A DNA stretch of 64,000 nucleotides from Leptodactylus fallax (Eukaryota > Chordata > Amphibia > Anura > Leptodactylidae). The position numbers and the translations under genes are program-made. The stretch lies in NCBI GenBank assembly GCA_947044405.1, contig CAMRHE010000035.1, positions 8,467,501-8,531,500 of the forward strand. Reading direction: 5' to 3'. Under the pieces are notes generated by a model. It was not told where the DNA came from. It did not search any database and worked only from the letters and a program-made list of their open reading frames with translations. Of this stretch, positions 32,980 to 45,774 are shown piece after piece; the stretch's first letter is position 1; each line of letters begins with the position of its first letter.

Positions 32980-35040
32980 TTCTGAAATGCCAGTAAAGTG
33001 GAGCCCTCTGACATGTGACCCCATTTTGGAAACTACACCCCTCAAGGAATTTATCCCAAGGTACGTTAAGGATTTTTACACCCCAAGTGTTGCATTAATT
33101 TATTTTCCGGAAATGAATTATCAGTTGTGCAAGGTAAAATTACAATTTTTCCAGGAACACTTCATTTCATTGCACAATATGCTGTGCCCGTCTTGTGTCA
33201 GGGACAAAAGCTCCAAAGGCTGTTGTACCAAAGATAACCCACTTAACAGTTTTTGGATTGTGTGTCTCTGCTGTCATAATCTGGGCACTACATATAAGGC
33301 ACTGATATAGCGTATCTCTGGAAAAATTGCAATTTTAACTTTTCACTGTGCATTTATTTCTGGAAATTAAAATAATGCAATACTCAAGCGGTAAAAATGC
33401 TCACTATGCCCCTTGATACGTTCCATGAGGGGAGTAGTGTCTAAAATAGGGTTGTCCATTTTTTTAAATTTAGCCTCAGACCTTCTGCAATTGCTTGCCA
33501 ATGCAGTGTAAAATACCAAATTAGGCCTCAAATGTGCATGGTGCCACTTCATTTCTGAGTCTTGTCATATTTTTAGGCAAAAGATTAGGACCATATGTAG
33601 GGGGTTTTCACAGTGCTATGAGATGGGCATGACATATCGGGAACTGAAATGGTCTATCTGGAAAAATGGCAATTTTCATTTTGCACCATCTGCTGTGTAT
33701 TTCTATTTGGAAAGCATCTCTGGGGTCAAAATGATCATGAAACCCTTTGAGGGTATCACTTCTTGGTACTCTTCACTGCATTAGCACCTTAGGGGCAAAT
33801 GTGTCATAGCACCTGAAAATGATTCTGCCCTGCAAAAGCCTACTGGCGCTCCCTGCCTTCTGTGACCAGCCTTCTATCCCCAGCTGTTTTTGTCCACATG
33901 TGGGGTATTTCCATAGTCAGTAGAAATTGCATAACAAATTGAAGGATACATTTTCTCCTTTAAACCCTTTATAAACATGAAAAATTTTGGCTAAAGCAAC
34001 ATTTTATTGCAAAAAATATAATTTTTCATTCTCACAGCCCAATGTTAATAAAGCAATGAAAAAACTGTGGGATCAAAATGCTCACTATAGCTGTTAAAAT
34101 CCTTGGGGGGTGTAGTTTCCAAACTGGGGTAATGTTTGGGGTTTTCTATTGTACTAGTATTTTAGGGGTCTGCAAATGAAACATGGAACCCAAAAACTGT
34201 TCCAGCAAAATTTGATCTCTAATAGCCAAATAGTACACTTTCTGTTCCACGCTCCACAATGTGCCCATACAGCAGTTTATGACCACAGATGCGATTATTG
34301 CCGTGTTCAGGAGAAACTGGGTAACAAACTGTGGGGTGCTTTTTCGCCGTTAACCTTTTGTGAAAATGAAACATTTGGGCATAATGCAACATTTTATTAG
34401 AATAAAAGTAATGTTTCATTTTTACATCCCAATGGTAGTAAATTTGGTGAAACAGCTGTGGGTTCATAATGCTGACTATACCCATCAATAAATTCCTTGA
34501 GGGGTCTAATTTCCACAATGAGGTCATTTGTTGGGGCTTTCCAATGCGTTTCAAATGTGACATGGCGCCTGAAACCAATTCCAGCAAAATCAGCCCTCTG
34601 ATAAGCTAAATGGTGCTCCTTCCCTGCTGTTTGCCAATACAGAAATTTATATCCACATGTGGGGCATTTCTATAGTTGGGAGAAATTGCTCAACAAATTG
34701 TGGGGTGCATTTCACCTTTAACCCCTTGTAAAAATGAAACATTTTAGGTCAAAACAACATTTTATAGATAAGAATGTAATTTTTCATTTTTATGGCCCAA
34801 TTCTGTGAAAAGACCTGTTAGGTCAAAGTACTCATTATATCCTTTGATAAATTCTTTGAGGGATCTAGTTTGCAAAATGGGGTCACTTTTGGAAGTTTTC
34901 ACTGTTTTGGCACCTCAGGGGCTCTTCATATGGGACGTGGTACCTGAAAACTATTCCAGAAAAATCTGTCCTCCAAAAGCCAATTAGCGCTCTTCCCATT
35001 TCAAGCACTGACATGTGTACGTACATCAGTGTACCAGCAC
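32980..35040. repeat. Roughly 390-bp repeat family, both orientations
   Basis: The marker CCATTTTGGAAACTACACCC occurs forward at 33017. From ~33340 to 35020 the family runs in reverse, with markers CTCACTATAGC (34080), CTGACTATACCC (34469) and CTCATTATATCC (34830) spaced about 360-390 bp. Copies are diverged. The same family is at 47280-47598, 54695-55550 and 61860-64000. No protein function is supported. Confidence 0.7.
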
Positions 35041-35043
35041 ATA

Positions 35044-36434
35044 CAGTGGGGGAAAAAGTATTTAGTCAGCCACCAATTGTGCAAGTTCTCCCACTTGAAA
35101 AGATGAGAGAGGCCTGTAATTGACATCATAGGTAGAGCTCAACTATGAGAGACAAAATGAGAAAACATATCTAGAAAATCATATTGTCTGATTTTTTAAG
35201 AAATTATTTGCAAATTATGGTGGAAAATAAGTATTTGGTCACCTACAAACAAGCAAGATTTCTGGCTCTCACAGACCTGTAACTTCTTCTTTAAGAGGCT
35301 CCTCTGTCCTCCACTCATTACCTGTAGTAATGGCACCTGTTTGAAATTGTTATCAGTATAAAAGACACCTGTTCCCAAACTCAAACAGTCACACTCCAAA
35401 CTCCACTATGGTGAAGACCAAAGAGCTGTGGAAAGACACCAGAAACAAAATTGTAGACCTGCACCAGGCTGGGAAGACTGAATCTGCAATAGGCAAGCAG
35501 TTTGGTTTGAAGAAATTGACTGTGGGAGCAATAAATAGAAAATGGAAGACTCACAAGACCACTTATAATCTCTCTTGATCAGGGACTCCATGCAAGATCT
35601 CACCCCGCGGGGTCAAAATGATCACAAGAACGGTGAGCAAAAATCCCAGAACCACACGGGAGGACCTAGTGAATGACCTGCAGAAAGCTAGGACTAACGT
35701 AACAAAGGCTACCATCAGTAACACACTACGCTGCCAGGGACTCAGATCCTGCAGTGCCAGACGTGTCCCCCCTGCTTAAGCCAGTACATATCTGGGCCTG
35801 TCTGAAGTTTGCTAGAGAGCATTTGGATGTTCCAGAAGAGTATTGGGAGAATGTCATATGGTCAGATAAAACCAAAGTAGAACTGTTTGGTAGAAACACA
35901 ACTCGTCGTGTTTGGAGGAGAGTGAATGACAATGATCCCAAGCATACCGCCAGGGCAATGAAGGAGTGGCTTCGTAAGAAGCATTTCAAGGTCCTGGAGT
36001 GGCCTAGCCAGTCTCCAGAACTCAACCCCATAGAAAACCTTTGGAGGGAGCTGAAAGTCCGTGTTGCCCAGTGACAGCCCCAAAACATCACTGCTCTAGA
36101 GATCTGCATGGAGGAATGGGCCAACATACCAGCAACAGTGTGTGCCAACCTTGTGAAGACTTACAGAAAACGTTTGACCTCTGTCATTGCCAACAAAGGA
36201 TATATAACAAAGTATTGAGATGAACTTTTGTTATTGACCAAGTACTTATTTTCCACCATAATTTGCAAATAAATTCTTTAAAAATAAGACAATGTGATTT
36301 TCTGGATTTTTTTCTCGTTTTGTCTCTCATAGTTGAGGTCTACCTATGATGACAATTACAGGCCTCTCTCATCTTTTTAAGTGGGAGAACTTGCACAATT
36401 GGTGGCTGTCTAAATACTTTTTTTTTCCCCACTG
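35044..36434 (+). mobile_element. Tc1/mariner element C, both ends present
   Basis: 1391 bp flanked by TA (35042-35043, 36435-36436). Termini CAGTGGGGGAAAAAGTA and its inverse CCCCACTG, with terminal repeats of about 200 bp (ACCAATTGTGCAAGTTCTCC blocks at both ends). The transposase is internally deleted and frameshifted. A 5'-truncated sister is at 19692-20429. Confidence 0.9.
35408..36219 (+). pseudogene. Tc1 transposase (element C), internally deleted
   Basis: ATG at 35408 opens [20 protein letters not shown], a paired-like helix-turn-helix start; stops and shifts begin near 35577. The frame 35754-36074 carries [13 protein letters not shown] (first Asp) and then jumps to [15 protein letters not shown] (second Asp). 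About 90 residues including the KHGGGSIMLWG block are missing. [12 protein letters not shown] supplies the Glu, 34 residues after the second Asp. It cannot be active. Confidence 0.88.
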
Positions 36435-36497
36435 TATGGTACATTAGATTTATTAACTGATTTGGGAGGGTCTGCAAAGCAGTTAATTTCAAACTTT

Positions 36498-38361
36498 TTA
36501 ACCCACTAAGGATGCAGGGTAATTTGTAGGTTAATGCTCAGAGACTTTTTTCATATTTTCCCTCCCCGCCTTCCAAAATTCCCATCTTTTTTATTTTTCT
36601 GTCAACATAGCTATGTGAGGGCTTATTGTTATGACCCGGTCTTTGCAATCTTAGCCTGTTAGGAGTGTCTGGATGACATTCTGCGCGTGAATTGTCTGAT
36701 GCACGCAGGAGAATGTTCACATTGGGCATGCGGTCTCTACAGTAGCACTCACACGTTGATCGCGTAATGAGTTGTGTTGCTGGTCAGTGCTCTAGTGTGT
36801 CTTTCCCTCTGAAGGGGTTAAGTCTTTCTGCAGTGCTGAGGACTCATTACAGGCTGTGGGCGGTTCAGACTGCTGCTATCCAATTACCTTTCTGACTACT
36901 CCTGATCCTAGCTATATAATTCCACTTTGCCTGTTGTCAGTTGCTGATTTTAATTTTCAGTTGCCTGTAGTTTTCCGGAAGTGATCTGTCTGCCTGACTT
37001 TGCTGCTATCTGAGCTACTGGCCATTCAGTTATACTTTGTTGCCTATTCATCCTCTCCACCTCAAGATACCTTAGTGGAAATTTGTTAAGTATCTGAGCA
37101 GTTTTGTTCCAGGTGCAGTGAGCCCTAGTCTTTTATTGCTTGGAAGTTTGGATTTTTTTTTATAGGGTTTTTATTTTTTTGTGTGATTCTAAGTTCTGTT
37201 TATTCTACTCTTTGCATAGTGTTAGTATTGCTGTGTTTCACATTTATCTACTCTCTACTTTGTTTCCTCATATTCACTGTTAGTCATGTTGGCACCTATG
37301 GGGGGCTTTCTTTGTATCTAATCTCTCCTTTTCAATCAAAATGTGAAACTAGTCAGGATCTCTGTTTCCCTAGTAGGCAAGTTATTTCTCTGGCTGTGTT
37401 CGTGCCCTCTCAGGTTAGTCGGGCCCATGGCTACTTTTAGTGTGCAAGGCAGGGACTAGTATTATCACCCATGAGTAATTCCAAACTGCTCACGATACTA
37501 AGTTTTGCTATATTAATAATTTTTTTTTTTTTTATTATATTCTTGACTGAGAAGTTATCAGTCAGGGGCCAGTCCTTGGTCAGAGATCCCCAGATTATAA
37601 ATTATTCTCCATGATGAGTTGCACTTTCATTTGGCACCATTTTGGGGTACATACATTGTTTTGATTAGCTATTATTTACATTTTTGGGGGGTCCATGTGA
37701 AATAACACACTTCTATCAGAATTTTTTTGCACTTTGTTTTTACTGTGTTCACTCAGTATTAAAAATGACATGGCAGCTTTGTAGAGCGGGTCATTATGAT
37801 TGCAGCGATACAATATTTATATTGGTTTTCATTGTTTTATCGCTTTTACAAATCACTTTTTTAAAATTAACAATTTTCCTGGGGTCACCGTACTCTATCT
37901 TTTTTTTACTATATTGGTGATACTGTACTGTATTGGAGAACTTGTGGGCAAGCTGTATCTTTTTATTGGTACCAATGTTTGGTATGTTTGACTTTTTTTC
38001 ATCATGATCTTTGTTGTTTTTTGGGGGAAGCAAAGTGACCAAAACATGTTAATTTGTGCATTGCAATATATTTTTCTTTTACGGCGTTCACTGAACTGGA
38101 TAAATAATGCTATTTTTTTTGGATAGTGGGGACTTGTGCGCACATGTGGATACCTAACATGTCTGTGTGGATGATATGATTGCTATTGATCACGGCATCC
38201 AGGGGGTTAATCTGCCGTAGTTGGAGTATCTTCCTACTTCAATGGTTGGTCGCGGCCCTTGGCTGTGCTTCTGTGCCTGCAGCATTACACTATTACGGCA
38301 TTGAGCATTAACTATACACTCAGCGCAATGTAATAGTACGGCGCAGAGCAGGAAGGGTTTA
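36498..38361. mobile_element. piggyBac-like non-autonomous element with LTR-like insertion
   Basis: TTAA (36498-36501) is followed by CCCACTAAGGATGCAGGG, resembling the CCCCTTAATGACC terminus at 39910. The far end is approximate (AAGGGTTTAA near 38351-38361). Between ~36629 and ~37605 about 975 bp with LTR character interrupts it (start TGTTATGACCCGG, TATA-like CTATATAA near 36912), because sequences on either side join up like the uninterrupted relative at 39.9 kb. No coding frame. Confidence 0.5.
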
Positions 38362-38580
38362 AACTGCATAATTTTCAAAATTTCTACCAAACTTTCTTTT
38401 TTTCATATTTAAACACGAAACATATCAACAAAAACTTACCACAAAGACGAAGTACAATGTGTCTCAAAATCACTTTGGTGAAATAGTGTTCGAAAATTAC
38501 CTCATGAAGTGACACATGTCAGTAAAATCAAGCTCTGTCAGGATGTCAAAAAGTGACTATGATGGGAAAAGGTTAAACTG
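38362..38580 (-). repeat. Dispersed repeat R1, diverged copy
   Basis: Shares AAGTACAATGTGTC, TGAAGTGACACATGTCAGT and neighbouring blocks with 2150-2310 and, inverted, with 61470-61640. Confidence 0.55.
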
Positions 38581-39060
38581 TGGGGGTGGGGCTGGGAAGC
38601 ATTCTACTGTGTGGTGAGCACTGGGAAGCATTATAGATACTGTGTGGGGGGGGCACAGGACAGGAAACTGTAAAATAGATTGGGGAGGTGTGGAGCCCAC
38701 AAATTTTGCCAGCATTGGGCCCCAAGATTTGTTATGGCAGCGCTGTGTGCTATGTTTGCATTACAGCTCCCTCACTAAAATCTTGAAAATGTGTGGGATG
38801 CTCCATAGTCCTTCTCCATGCAGTACTGTGCATAAACCGGCCTTGGAGCTATTTGGGCCTGTACAATACTAGAACAATACTAGAGGGGATGACGATGCAG
38901 GGAAAATACTCAGTAACGCCGGACAGTCAACACATATGTAAGATTTCAGTGAAGGAGCTGTGGTGTAGGATATTAGCAGGATTTTGTTGGGTGGGCCCCC
39001 AGAAAAAGCTCCTCTGATGGGCCCTAGGCCCTTCAGTCTGACATTGATATCATTCTAGGC
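38581..39060. mobile_element. hAT-like MITE remnant
   Basis: G+T-rich GCATTATAGATACTGTGTGGGG-style sequence and a GGGCCCTAGGCCC end resemble the interiors of the CAGTGGCGTAAC family. Boundaries not resolved. Confidence 0.3.
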
Positions 39061-39905
39061 TGCACTGCCACTTATGTTGCCACAGCTACCACCACTGTTT
39101 AAAAAGAATGTAAAACAGAGAAATGCAAAACATATTCCCAATGTAGTATAAAAAAGTGAAAGTCTATTTTACATCTATACCCTATTTCCTTACACTAATC
39201 CTTGTTTCTAACCTCTTATTTCATTTATATATTTCATAGATACTTCATTCTTGAAGGGTTATTTCCATTATAGACAATGTGACATAGGAACAGGATTTGC
39301 TATAAATAGGCATTAGACATACATCTGGGTTCTTCACTCACTTGACTTTTGAATATGGGATGGACCCTCACTCCTTCCTAAAACCACCCAAACTACAGTA
39401 AACATTGACTTTGGAATAAACACACAAAACACTTTATTTTGGGTGTCAAAAAAGGCGACAGCTTTAATTAAATAACAGAACTAAAATAATCACAGGAGTC
39501 AGGTGAAGTGCTAGACCATTGGGATTCACGAATACTGTGAGATCCCCAGCTGTCTGACATACAGCACCCGGCCAGACAGCAATAAAGGGGCGTCATGCTC
39601 CGGCTTGCAATTCTAGCAGAGACAGTACACTTTAAGGGCACCAACAGCCCTGTGCTTAACCACTGTGCCCGCCCCTGGATGACGTTACTATTACGACATC
39701 CTTCAGGCTGGCCATTTCCAAAGCTCAGCCTGTTCACCACCATGAGGTTTCACCTCCTCTATTAGTTAAAATAAGTTCACAACAACTTGCCTACAACTTC
39801 CACCTGACTCCTCAACCGCAAAAGTAAAGCTGTGACAGTTTACTTATGGACCATGTGGCATTTAACACTTTTACATACAACTGACTCCCTTTAATTTTTT
39901 TTTGC
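39061..39905. other. Gene-free stretch
   Basis: No recognised element. A moderately G+C-rich block at 39480-39760 has one AATAAAGGGG. No credible gene. Confidence 0.4.
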
Positions 39906-39909
39906 TTAA

Positions 39910-41107
39910 CCCCTTAATGACCGGGCAATTTGTTTTTGCATTTTCATTTTTCCCTCCCCACATTCCAAGAGCCAAACTTTTTCATTTTTCAGTTCAGAGT
40001 CACATGATGGCTTATTGTTTGCGAAACAAATTGTACTTTGTAATGTCACTATTCAATATGCTGTGCAATGTACTGGAAAGCTGGAAATAATTCAGAATGA
40101 GGTGCAATTGGAGAAAAACTGCATTTGAGCCAAATTCATATGGGTTTAATTTTTACAGCATTCACTGTGTGGTAAAAATGACATGTTACCTGTATTCTGC
40201 GGGTCAGTACGAACATGGCGATACCAAATTTATATAGTATTTGTAATGTTTTGATACCTTTTAAAAAATTTAAAAAAAAATTTGCGTTGCCATATTGTCA
40301 CCTGTAACTTTTTGATATTTACATGTATGAAGCTGGGTAAGGCATCTTTTTATGCGGGACAACATGAAGTTTTTATTGATACCATTTGGAGAAAGATCTG
40401 ATGGTTTGATCACTTTTTGTTCAATTTTTTTATAAGAGACAAAGTGTTGAAAAAAACGCTATTTGGCCATTTTGATTTTTTTTCCCCGCTACGCCGTTCA
40501 CCGTATGGGATAAATATTTTAATGGTCGGGCATTTTGGAGCGCAGGGATACCTAAAGTGTTTATGCTTACTTTTGTTTATTTACTTTTATATCTGATCTA
40601 GGGAAAGGGGGGGGGTGATTTGAACTTTTGTGTTTTTTGGGTTTTTTTTTAAATTTTTTTCATACTTTTAAAAACTTTTTTTTTTTTTTATACTTGTATG
40701 ATCAGACTCCCTAGGGACCTTGAAACCTAGGGAGTCTGATCGATCATACTATCCACTGCGATACTACTGTATCGCAGTGAATAGCAAAATGCCTTCACTG
40801 CTATTAGACGATGCCTCTGGCATCATGTAATAGCTCTAATGTAATGACAGGCCTGGGAGCCTTCAATAGGCTCCCGGCTGTCATGGCAACCAAGCGCCGC
40901 CCTCCGATGACGTTCTGGAGGGTGGCGATCAGGTAAAAATGGCGGCTGCGCAGTTTAGATGCCGCAGTCCCGTTTGACCGCGACATCTAAAGGGTTAACA
41001 GCCACGATCTGTGCAGGCACCGATCGCTGCAGTTAGCGGTGGGTCCTGGCTGTATTATACAGCCGGCACCCGCGGTGTATGGAGAACGCTTAGCTCCTCA
41101 GCTCCTG
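39910..41107. mobile_element. piggyBac-like non-autonomous element, right end lost
   Basis: TTAA at 39906-39909 precedes CCCCTTAATGACC. Interior blocks (GGGATAAATATTTTAATGG, GCCTTCAATAGGCTCCC, TATTATACAGCC) recur in the copy at 58803-59443, which has the opposite end. It breaks off at ~41107, before the terminal inverted repeat. No transposase. Confidence 0.6.
40700..40779. repeat. Two adjacent perfect hairpins in the piggyBac-like element
   Basis: GATCAGACTCCCTAGG (40700-40715) pairs with 40726-40741, a 16-bp stem with a 10-base loop. CACTGCGATA (40754-40763) pairs with 40770-40779. Similar but degenerate pairs are in the 59-kb copy (CATTGCAATACTAATG). Confidence 0.8.
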
Positions 41108-42270
41108 ACTCACGAAGAGCCATCCTACAGCACATAGGACAGGAAAAAACCCCTGTGGAGGAAACCTCTAGGGAACAATGGCTGGAGAACTGCCCTTCCC
41201 TTGGGCTTAGAAGGATAACGCCAACATTAACTCATCAAAGTCATCTTAGAATTGTATATATGGCCAGAAACACAATTACAGTAGTAAACAAAAAAAAATG
41301 ATACAATAATACATACATTATCCAAGTAAACATGAAAAAAAAAAATTGTAAAAGCAGGCGGGAGGGAAATGTTTCCTCCAGTCCTTGTGGTGAGAGAAAG
41401 AGGAAGAGATGAATGAGACAGGAAGTTACATCTATTCCTAAACTCCTCCCTACAGTAACACACTAGGCACTATATACTCCTAAAGCTGTATATACACACA
41501 TATACTCTTCAAGCTGAACCAGTCTGTATAAATCCACACAACTACTGCACAAAGAAGAAACTGCAGGAGTTACTGGTTCCCCCATCCCAAAGTCATGTCC
41601 CCCTTTGCTGATGGCTTCGGGGGTGTCTGGCCTATGACTTCCTTTTGCCCACTAAAGTCAAATAACACATGGAAAGACTTGACTGTAGAACCTCACCGAC
41701 TTCAATTAAAAGAACTCTACACATCTTAAATTAACTCCCCACGGCTTACAGTTACGTTTAAAAGGGAAATACACAATAAAAATGAGCATTTAAAAATATC
41801 AATCCAAAGGGTCAGCTGTAGCCTCTGAGAATTAGATTAAGCTCCATAGCAAACTTTTGCCTTGCACCCCTTTCCTGGCCCCCACACAGTATAACGCCCC
41901 ATTTACACACACTATAATGTCCAAAGTGGCCTCCACATCGTATAATGTCCCATAGCGGCCCCTGCACTCAGTATAATGTTATAAAGCTGACCCTCCACAC
42001 AGTATAATGTTCTATAGCGGCCTCTTGGTAAGTAAATAGGGGATTGGTAATTAAATAGGGCCCGTTACCTGCTGGGCTTACGCCACTTTAGGAGGCTAAG
42101 GAAAGCAAAACTAACCCCCCCCCCCCCAAAAAAAAAAAAATAAAAAATTCTTTAAATATAGAAGTAAAAAATAAAGTTAGAATAGGTAGGTCCCCTAAAT
42201 AATGGTAATGGGGAGTTGGTCATGAGACCAAGAAAAAGCACAGCTACTAAATGGGTTCTTTAGCTCTGTA
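41108..42270. other. Mixed repeat remnants, no gene
   Basis: 41108-41470 holds inverted AGGAAGTT/ACAGGAAA-type blocks. 41880-42075 is a reversed fragment of the hAT MITE family (GTAAATAGGGCCCGTTACCTGCT is the complement of 28058-28080-like sequence). 42114-42140 is a C-run then an A-run. No frame is convincing. Confidence 0.4.
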
Positions 42271-42272
42271 TA

Positions 42273-43333
42273 CAGTGCCTTGCGAAAGTATTAGGCCCCC
42301 TTGAACTTTTCAACCTTTTGCCACATTTCAGGCTTCAAACATAAGGATATAAAATTTAAATTTTTTGGTGAAGAATCAACAAGTGGGACACAATTGTGAA
42401 GTGGAATGAAATTTATTGGTTATTTTAAACTTTTGTAAAAAATAAAAAACTGAAAAGTGGGGTGAGCAATATTATTCGGCCCCTTTACTTTCAGTGCAGC
42501 AAACTCACTCCAGAAGTTCAGTGAGGATCTCTGAATGATCCAATGTTGTCCTAAATGACTGATGATGATAAATATAATCCACCTGTGTGTAATCAAGTCT
42601 CTGTATAAATGCACCTGCTCTGTGATAGTCTCAGGGTTCTGTTTAAAGCACAGAGAGCATCATGAAGACCAAGGAATACACCAGGCAGATCCGTGATACT
42701 GTTGTGGAGAAGTTTAAAGCCAGATTTGGATACAAAAAGATTTCCCAAACTTTAAACATCCCAAGGAGCACTGTGCAAGCGATCATATTGAAATGGAAGG
42801 AGTATCAGACCACTGCAAATCTACCAAGACCCGGACGTCACTCTAAACTTTCATCTCAAACAAGGAGAAGACTGATCATAGATGCAGCCAATAGTCCCAT
42901 GATCACTCTGGATGAACTGCAGAGATCTACAGCTGAGGTGGGAGATTCTGTCCATAGGACAACAATCAGTCGTACACTGCACAAATCTGGCCTTTATGGA
43001 AGAGTGGCAAGAAGAAAGCCATTTCTCAAAGATATCCATAAAAAGTCTCGTTTAAAGTTTGCCACAAGCCACCTGGGAGACATACCAAGAAGAAGAAGGT
43101 GCTCTGGTCAGATGAAACCAAAATCGAACTTTTTGGCCACAATGCAAAACGGTATGTTTAGCGTAAAAGCAACACAGCTCATCACCCTGAACACACCATC
43201 CCCACTGTCAAACATGGTTGTGGCAGCATCATGGTTTGGGCCTGCTTTTCTTCAGAAGGGACAGGGAAGATGGTTAAAATTGATGGGAAGATGGATGGAG
43301 CCAAATACAGGACCATTCTGGAAGAAAACCCCT
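42273..43333 (+). mobile_element. Tc1/mariner element E, 3'-truncated
   Basis: The left terminus CAGTGCCTTGCGAAAGTA follows TA (42271-42272). A ~200-bp terminal-repeat region carries internal TTCGGCCCC-type direct repeats (42294, 42476), then leader and transposase. It ends abruptly after GAAGAAAACC (~43333), with the last third of the gene and the right end missing. Confidence 0.88.
42662..43333 (+). pseudogene. Tc1 transposase (element E), N-terminal two thirds
   Basis: ATG at 42662 starts MKTKEYTRQIRDTVVEKFKA. A paired-like DNA-binding region with two helix-turn-helices follows, with a GRHSK stretch at the usual GRPR linker. It reads openly for about 140 residues to FATSHLGDIPRR. A small deletion removes the MWKK codons and shifts the frame, so WSDETK is seen only out of frame. 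The second Asp and Glu are missing with the truncated 3' part. Confidence 0.87.
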
Positions 43334-43999
43334 TCATTATGGCTCCCAAACTCCAGTAAGAGCTGTCCAATCACCATATGCCTATTAACCCCCTAGACAT
43401 CGCTAATCTGGCTATTTATCTCGCTCTATCTGATGCCCTGTGCTGCAGTCACAAGTCGCACACCTGTAATTTATAACTGCTCCTGTAGAAGTGATAAGTG
43501 CCCACATGTCCATACTGAGTGTGTTCTGGAATTACACTGTGATAAGGGAAGCTTTTAGGATCTTTATCATTTTTATCAACAAAACTTAACTCTTGGTGAC
43601 CACAGTAAAGTGAAACTGCCTTTGCATTCACATTGTGCTAGCAGAACTTGCTCCCCTGCCAGCCACCCCCTTTTACCTTCTTCCTGGATGTTTGCTCTTC
43701 TCAGCAGGGAGCCTAGCTAGACATAACACAAGCAGTTTACAGTTTATTATATTAAACTACTGGTTAATTTACACATGGACTAGGAGTCCAGAAAATAAGC
43801 CATGCTTGATATAAAACCTTTTTGGTTGAAAAAAACATATATAAATGTATAGCCCCTGTAATCAGAAGAATTAGAAAATCAAATTTTTATGTGCAATAGT
43901 GTATATATAAACAAGCGTTTTTTTGTTTTGTTTTTTGTTTTTTTTTCTAGGTAAAAGCAAAACTTACATTTTTTTTTTTTTAAACGTTTTATAACATTC
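43334..43999. other. Gene-free stretch
   Basis: No recognised repeat edges or genes; long T-runs appear from 43918 on. Confidence 0.4.
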
Positions 44000-44160
44000 T
44001 TCTAGCGAAAAAAAAAATTCTACTTATTTAACAAATAAGGATACTTATTTCAAGCCTGAAAAAACATGGTAAAAATAGTTGGGATATGCAAAGCTATTAA
44101 AAAGATATTGCTGTATGCAGCAATGCATACCAAAGTGCTAAATTTGGCCTGAACATTTGG
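44000..44160 (-). repeat. Dispersed repeat R2, uninterrupted copy
   Basis: On the minus strand it reads continuously through GCAATATCTTTTTAATAGC, the position where the sushi-like element is inserted at 16.73/19.58 kb. It therefore serves as an in-window empty site. Confidence 0.78.
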
Positions 44161-44559
44161 GGATCAATTACGTTTGGTCCTGAAAGGGTTAAGACTTCCC
44201 TGTGGCAGGTCTCAATAGGCATATATAGCAATTTACACAGACTGCAATTCATTAGTATTGTAGTCTGAGACAAGCAATCTAAAAATCGCAGGTTCAAGCC
44301 CCCTTAGACATGAAAAAAAGTAAAAATAAACATGTTTAGATATAAACAAATCTAAATTAAATAACCCCCTTTCCCTAGATTTCAAATAAAGATGAATAAA
44401 AAAAATACAAACAAAATTTTGCATGCCCTGTCTAAAAATTCCCATTCAACAAACGTATAAAAATAATTTTCCGATATAGCAAACACTATAGCAGTAAAAG
44501 AAAAACCGTGGCCAATTCGTCATTTTGCCTTCCATAAAAATTAAATTTGTGTTCAACAA

Positions 44560-44952
44560 CTTTTTTTTTTTTTTGCCATTCAGAAGTGGACTTGCGGGTA
44601 TGCTTTGGATCATTGTCGTGCTGTAAAACCCTATAAAAGTAGGCCTGATCAGATGGCCAGAAATTCTCCTTCAGGATATTCTGGTAGAGAGCATAATTCA
44701 GGGTTCCATCAATTACAGCAAGTCATCGAGGTCCTGAAGCAGCAAAGTAGCCTCAGACAATCACACTACCAGCAGCATGTTTGACTGTCAGTATGATGTT
44801 CTCTTTCTGAAATGCTGTTAGTTTTATGCTAGATATAACGGGATACACACCTTCCAATAAAGTTAAAAAAATTTTTTGTTTCGTCAGACAGAATATTTTC
44901 CCAAAAGTCTTGGAGATTATCAAGTTTTTTTTGCAAATGTAAGACAGGCCTC
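44560..44952 (-). pseudogene. Tc1 transposase fragment, minus strand (lineage F)
   Basis: Minus-strand reading gives ENILSDETK (first Asp), ILTVKHAAGSVIV (the VKHGGGS block altered to VKHAAGS) and VLQHDNDPKHTRKS (second Asp) in changing frames. The C-terminal Glu region and both terminal repeats are missing. It is a remnant of a lineage different from the others here. Confidence 0.75.
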
Positions 44953-45640
44953 GTCCATAGACTTGTACTGGGTGGGGGGAGGGGTGGCGTTCCTCACAGC
45001 TCAGTGTCATCACTGGGAGGTAAGGAATGCCAACTCTGACAGTACAGGGTTATGAACAAGTACAGTTAGGGAGGGCGTTCCTTACTGCCCAGTGATGAGA
45101 CTGAGCTCTGAGGAATGCCCCCCCCCCCCAGTACATGGCTATGGACAAGTACTGTCAGGGAGGGTGTTCCTCACAGTCCAGCTAGGCTGTCAGAAACACC
45201 CTTCTGACGGTGAAACTAAGACCACCGATAACTCCAGCAGCGGGGCACATAACGGGAAAGCCGACAGTGCGCTTGTGCTTTCAGGCTTTCTAGGCTTTTC
45301 TGACTTGACTGTACTCGTCCATAGACTTGTACTGGGGGGCGCGGGGGCCTTCCTCACAGCTCAGTCATCGCTGGGAGGTAAGGAACACCCCCTCTGACAG
45401 TACAGGGCTATGGAAGAGTCCAGTCAGGGGGGACGTTCCTTACCGCCCAGCGATGACGCTGAGCTGTGACGAACGCTAGACTGTCAGGAACGCCCTTCTG
45501 ACGTTGGACCGAAAACTAACAATGCTGATATCTCCAGCCCCGGGGCACATTACAGAAAAGCCGACAGTATGCTGAATTCAGCTCACTGTCTGCTTTCTAG
45601 CGCAATATAAAACTGCATGTGCCTGAGGACATGAAAGATC
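44953..45640 (+). repeat. Tandem duplication, about 365 bp per copy
   Basis: TCGTCCATAGACTTGTACTGG occurs at 44953 and again near 45316. Both are followed by GTTCCTCACAGCTCAGT/AGGTAAGGAA blocks, GACAGTACAGGG, GGGGCACAT and AAAGCCGACAGT. Each copy has internal inverted pairs. Non-coding. Confidence 0.78.
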
Positions 45641-45774
45641 CTCTTTAAATACTGCTTGATCTGCCTGAGGTTACCCATTCATGTATATTGATCCCAAACT
45701 GGTATTAGAGTCATGCTTGTCAGGTTACATTTGACACATTACTAAACACATGTTATGGGGCAGAGGCGCACTTA

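Noticed and set aside
44190..44330. tRNA-like B-box (GGTTCAAGCC at 44291-44300)
   Set aside because: No cloverleaf or A-box at the right distance could be drawn, and the surroundings resemble a dispersed DNA repeat.
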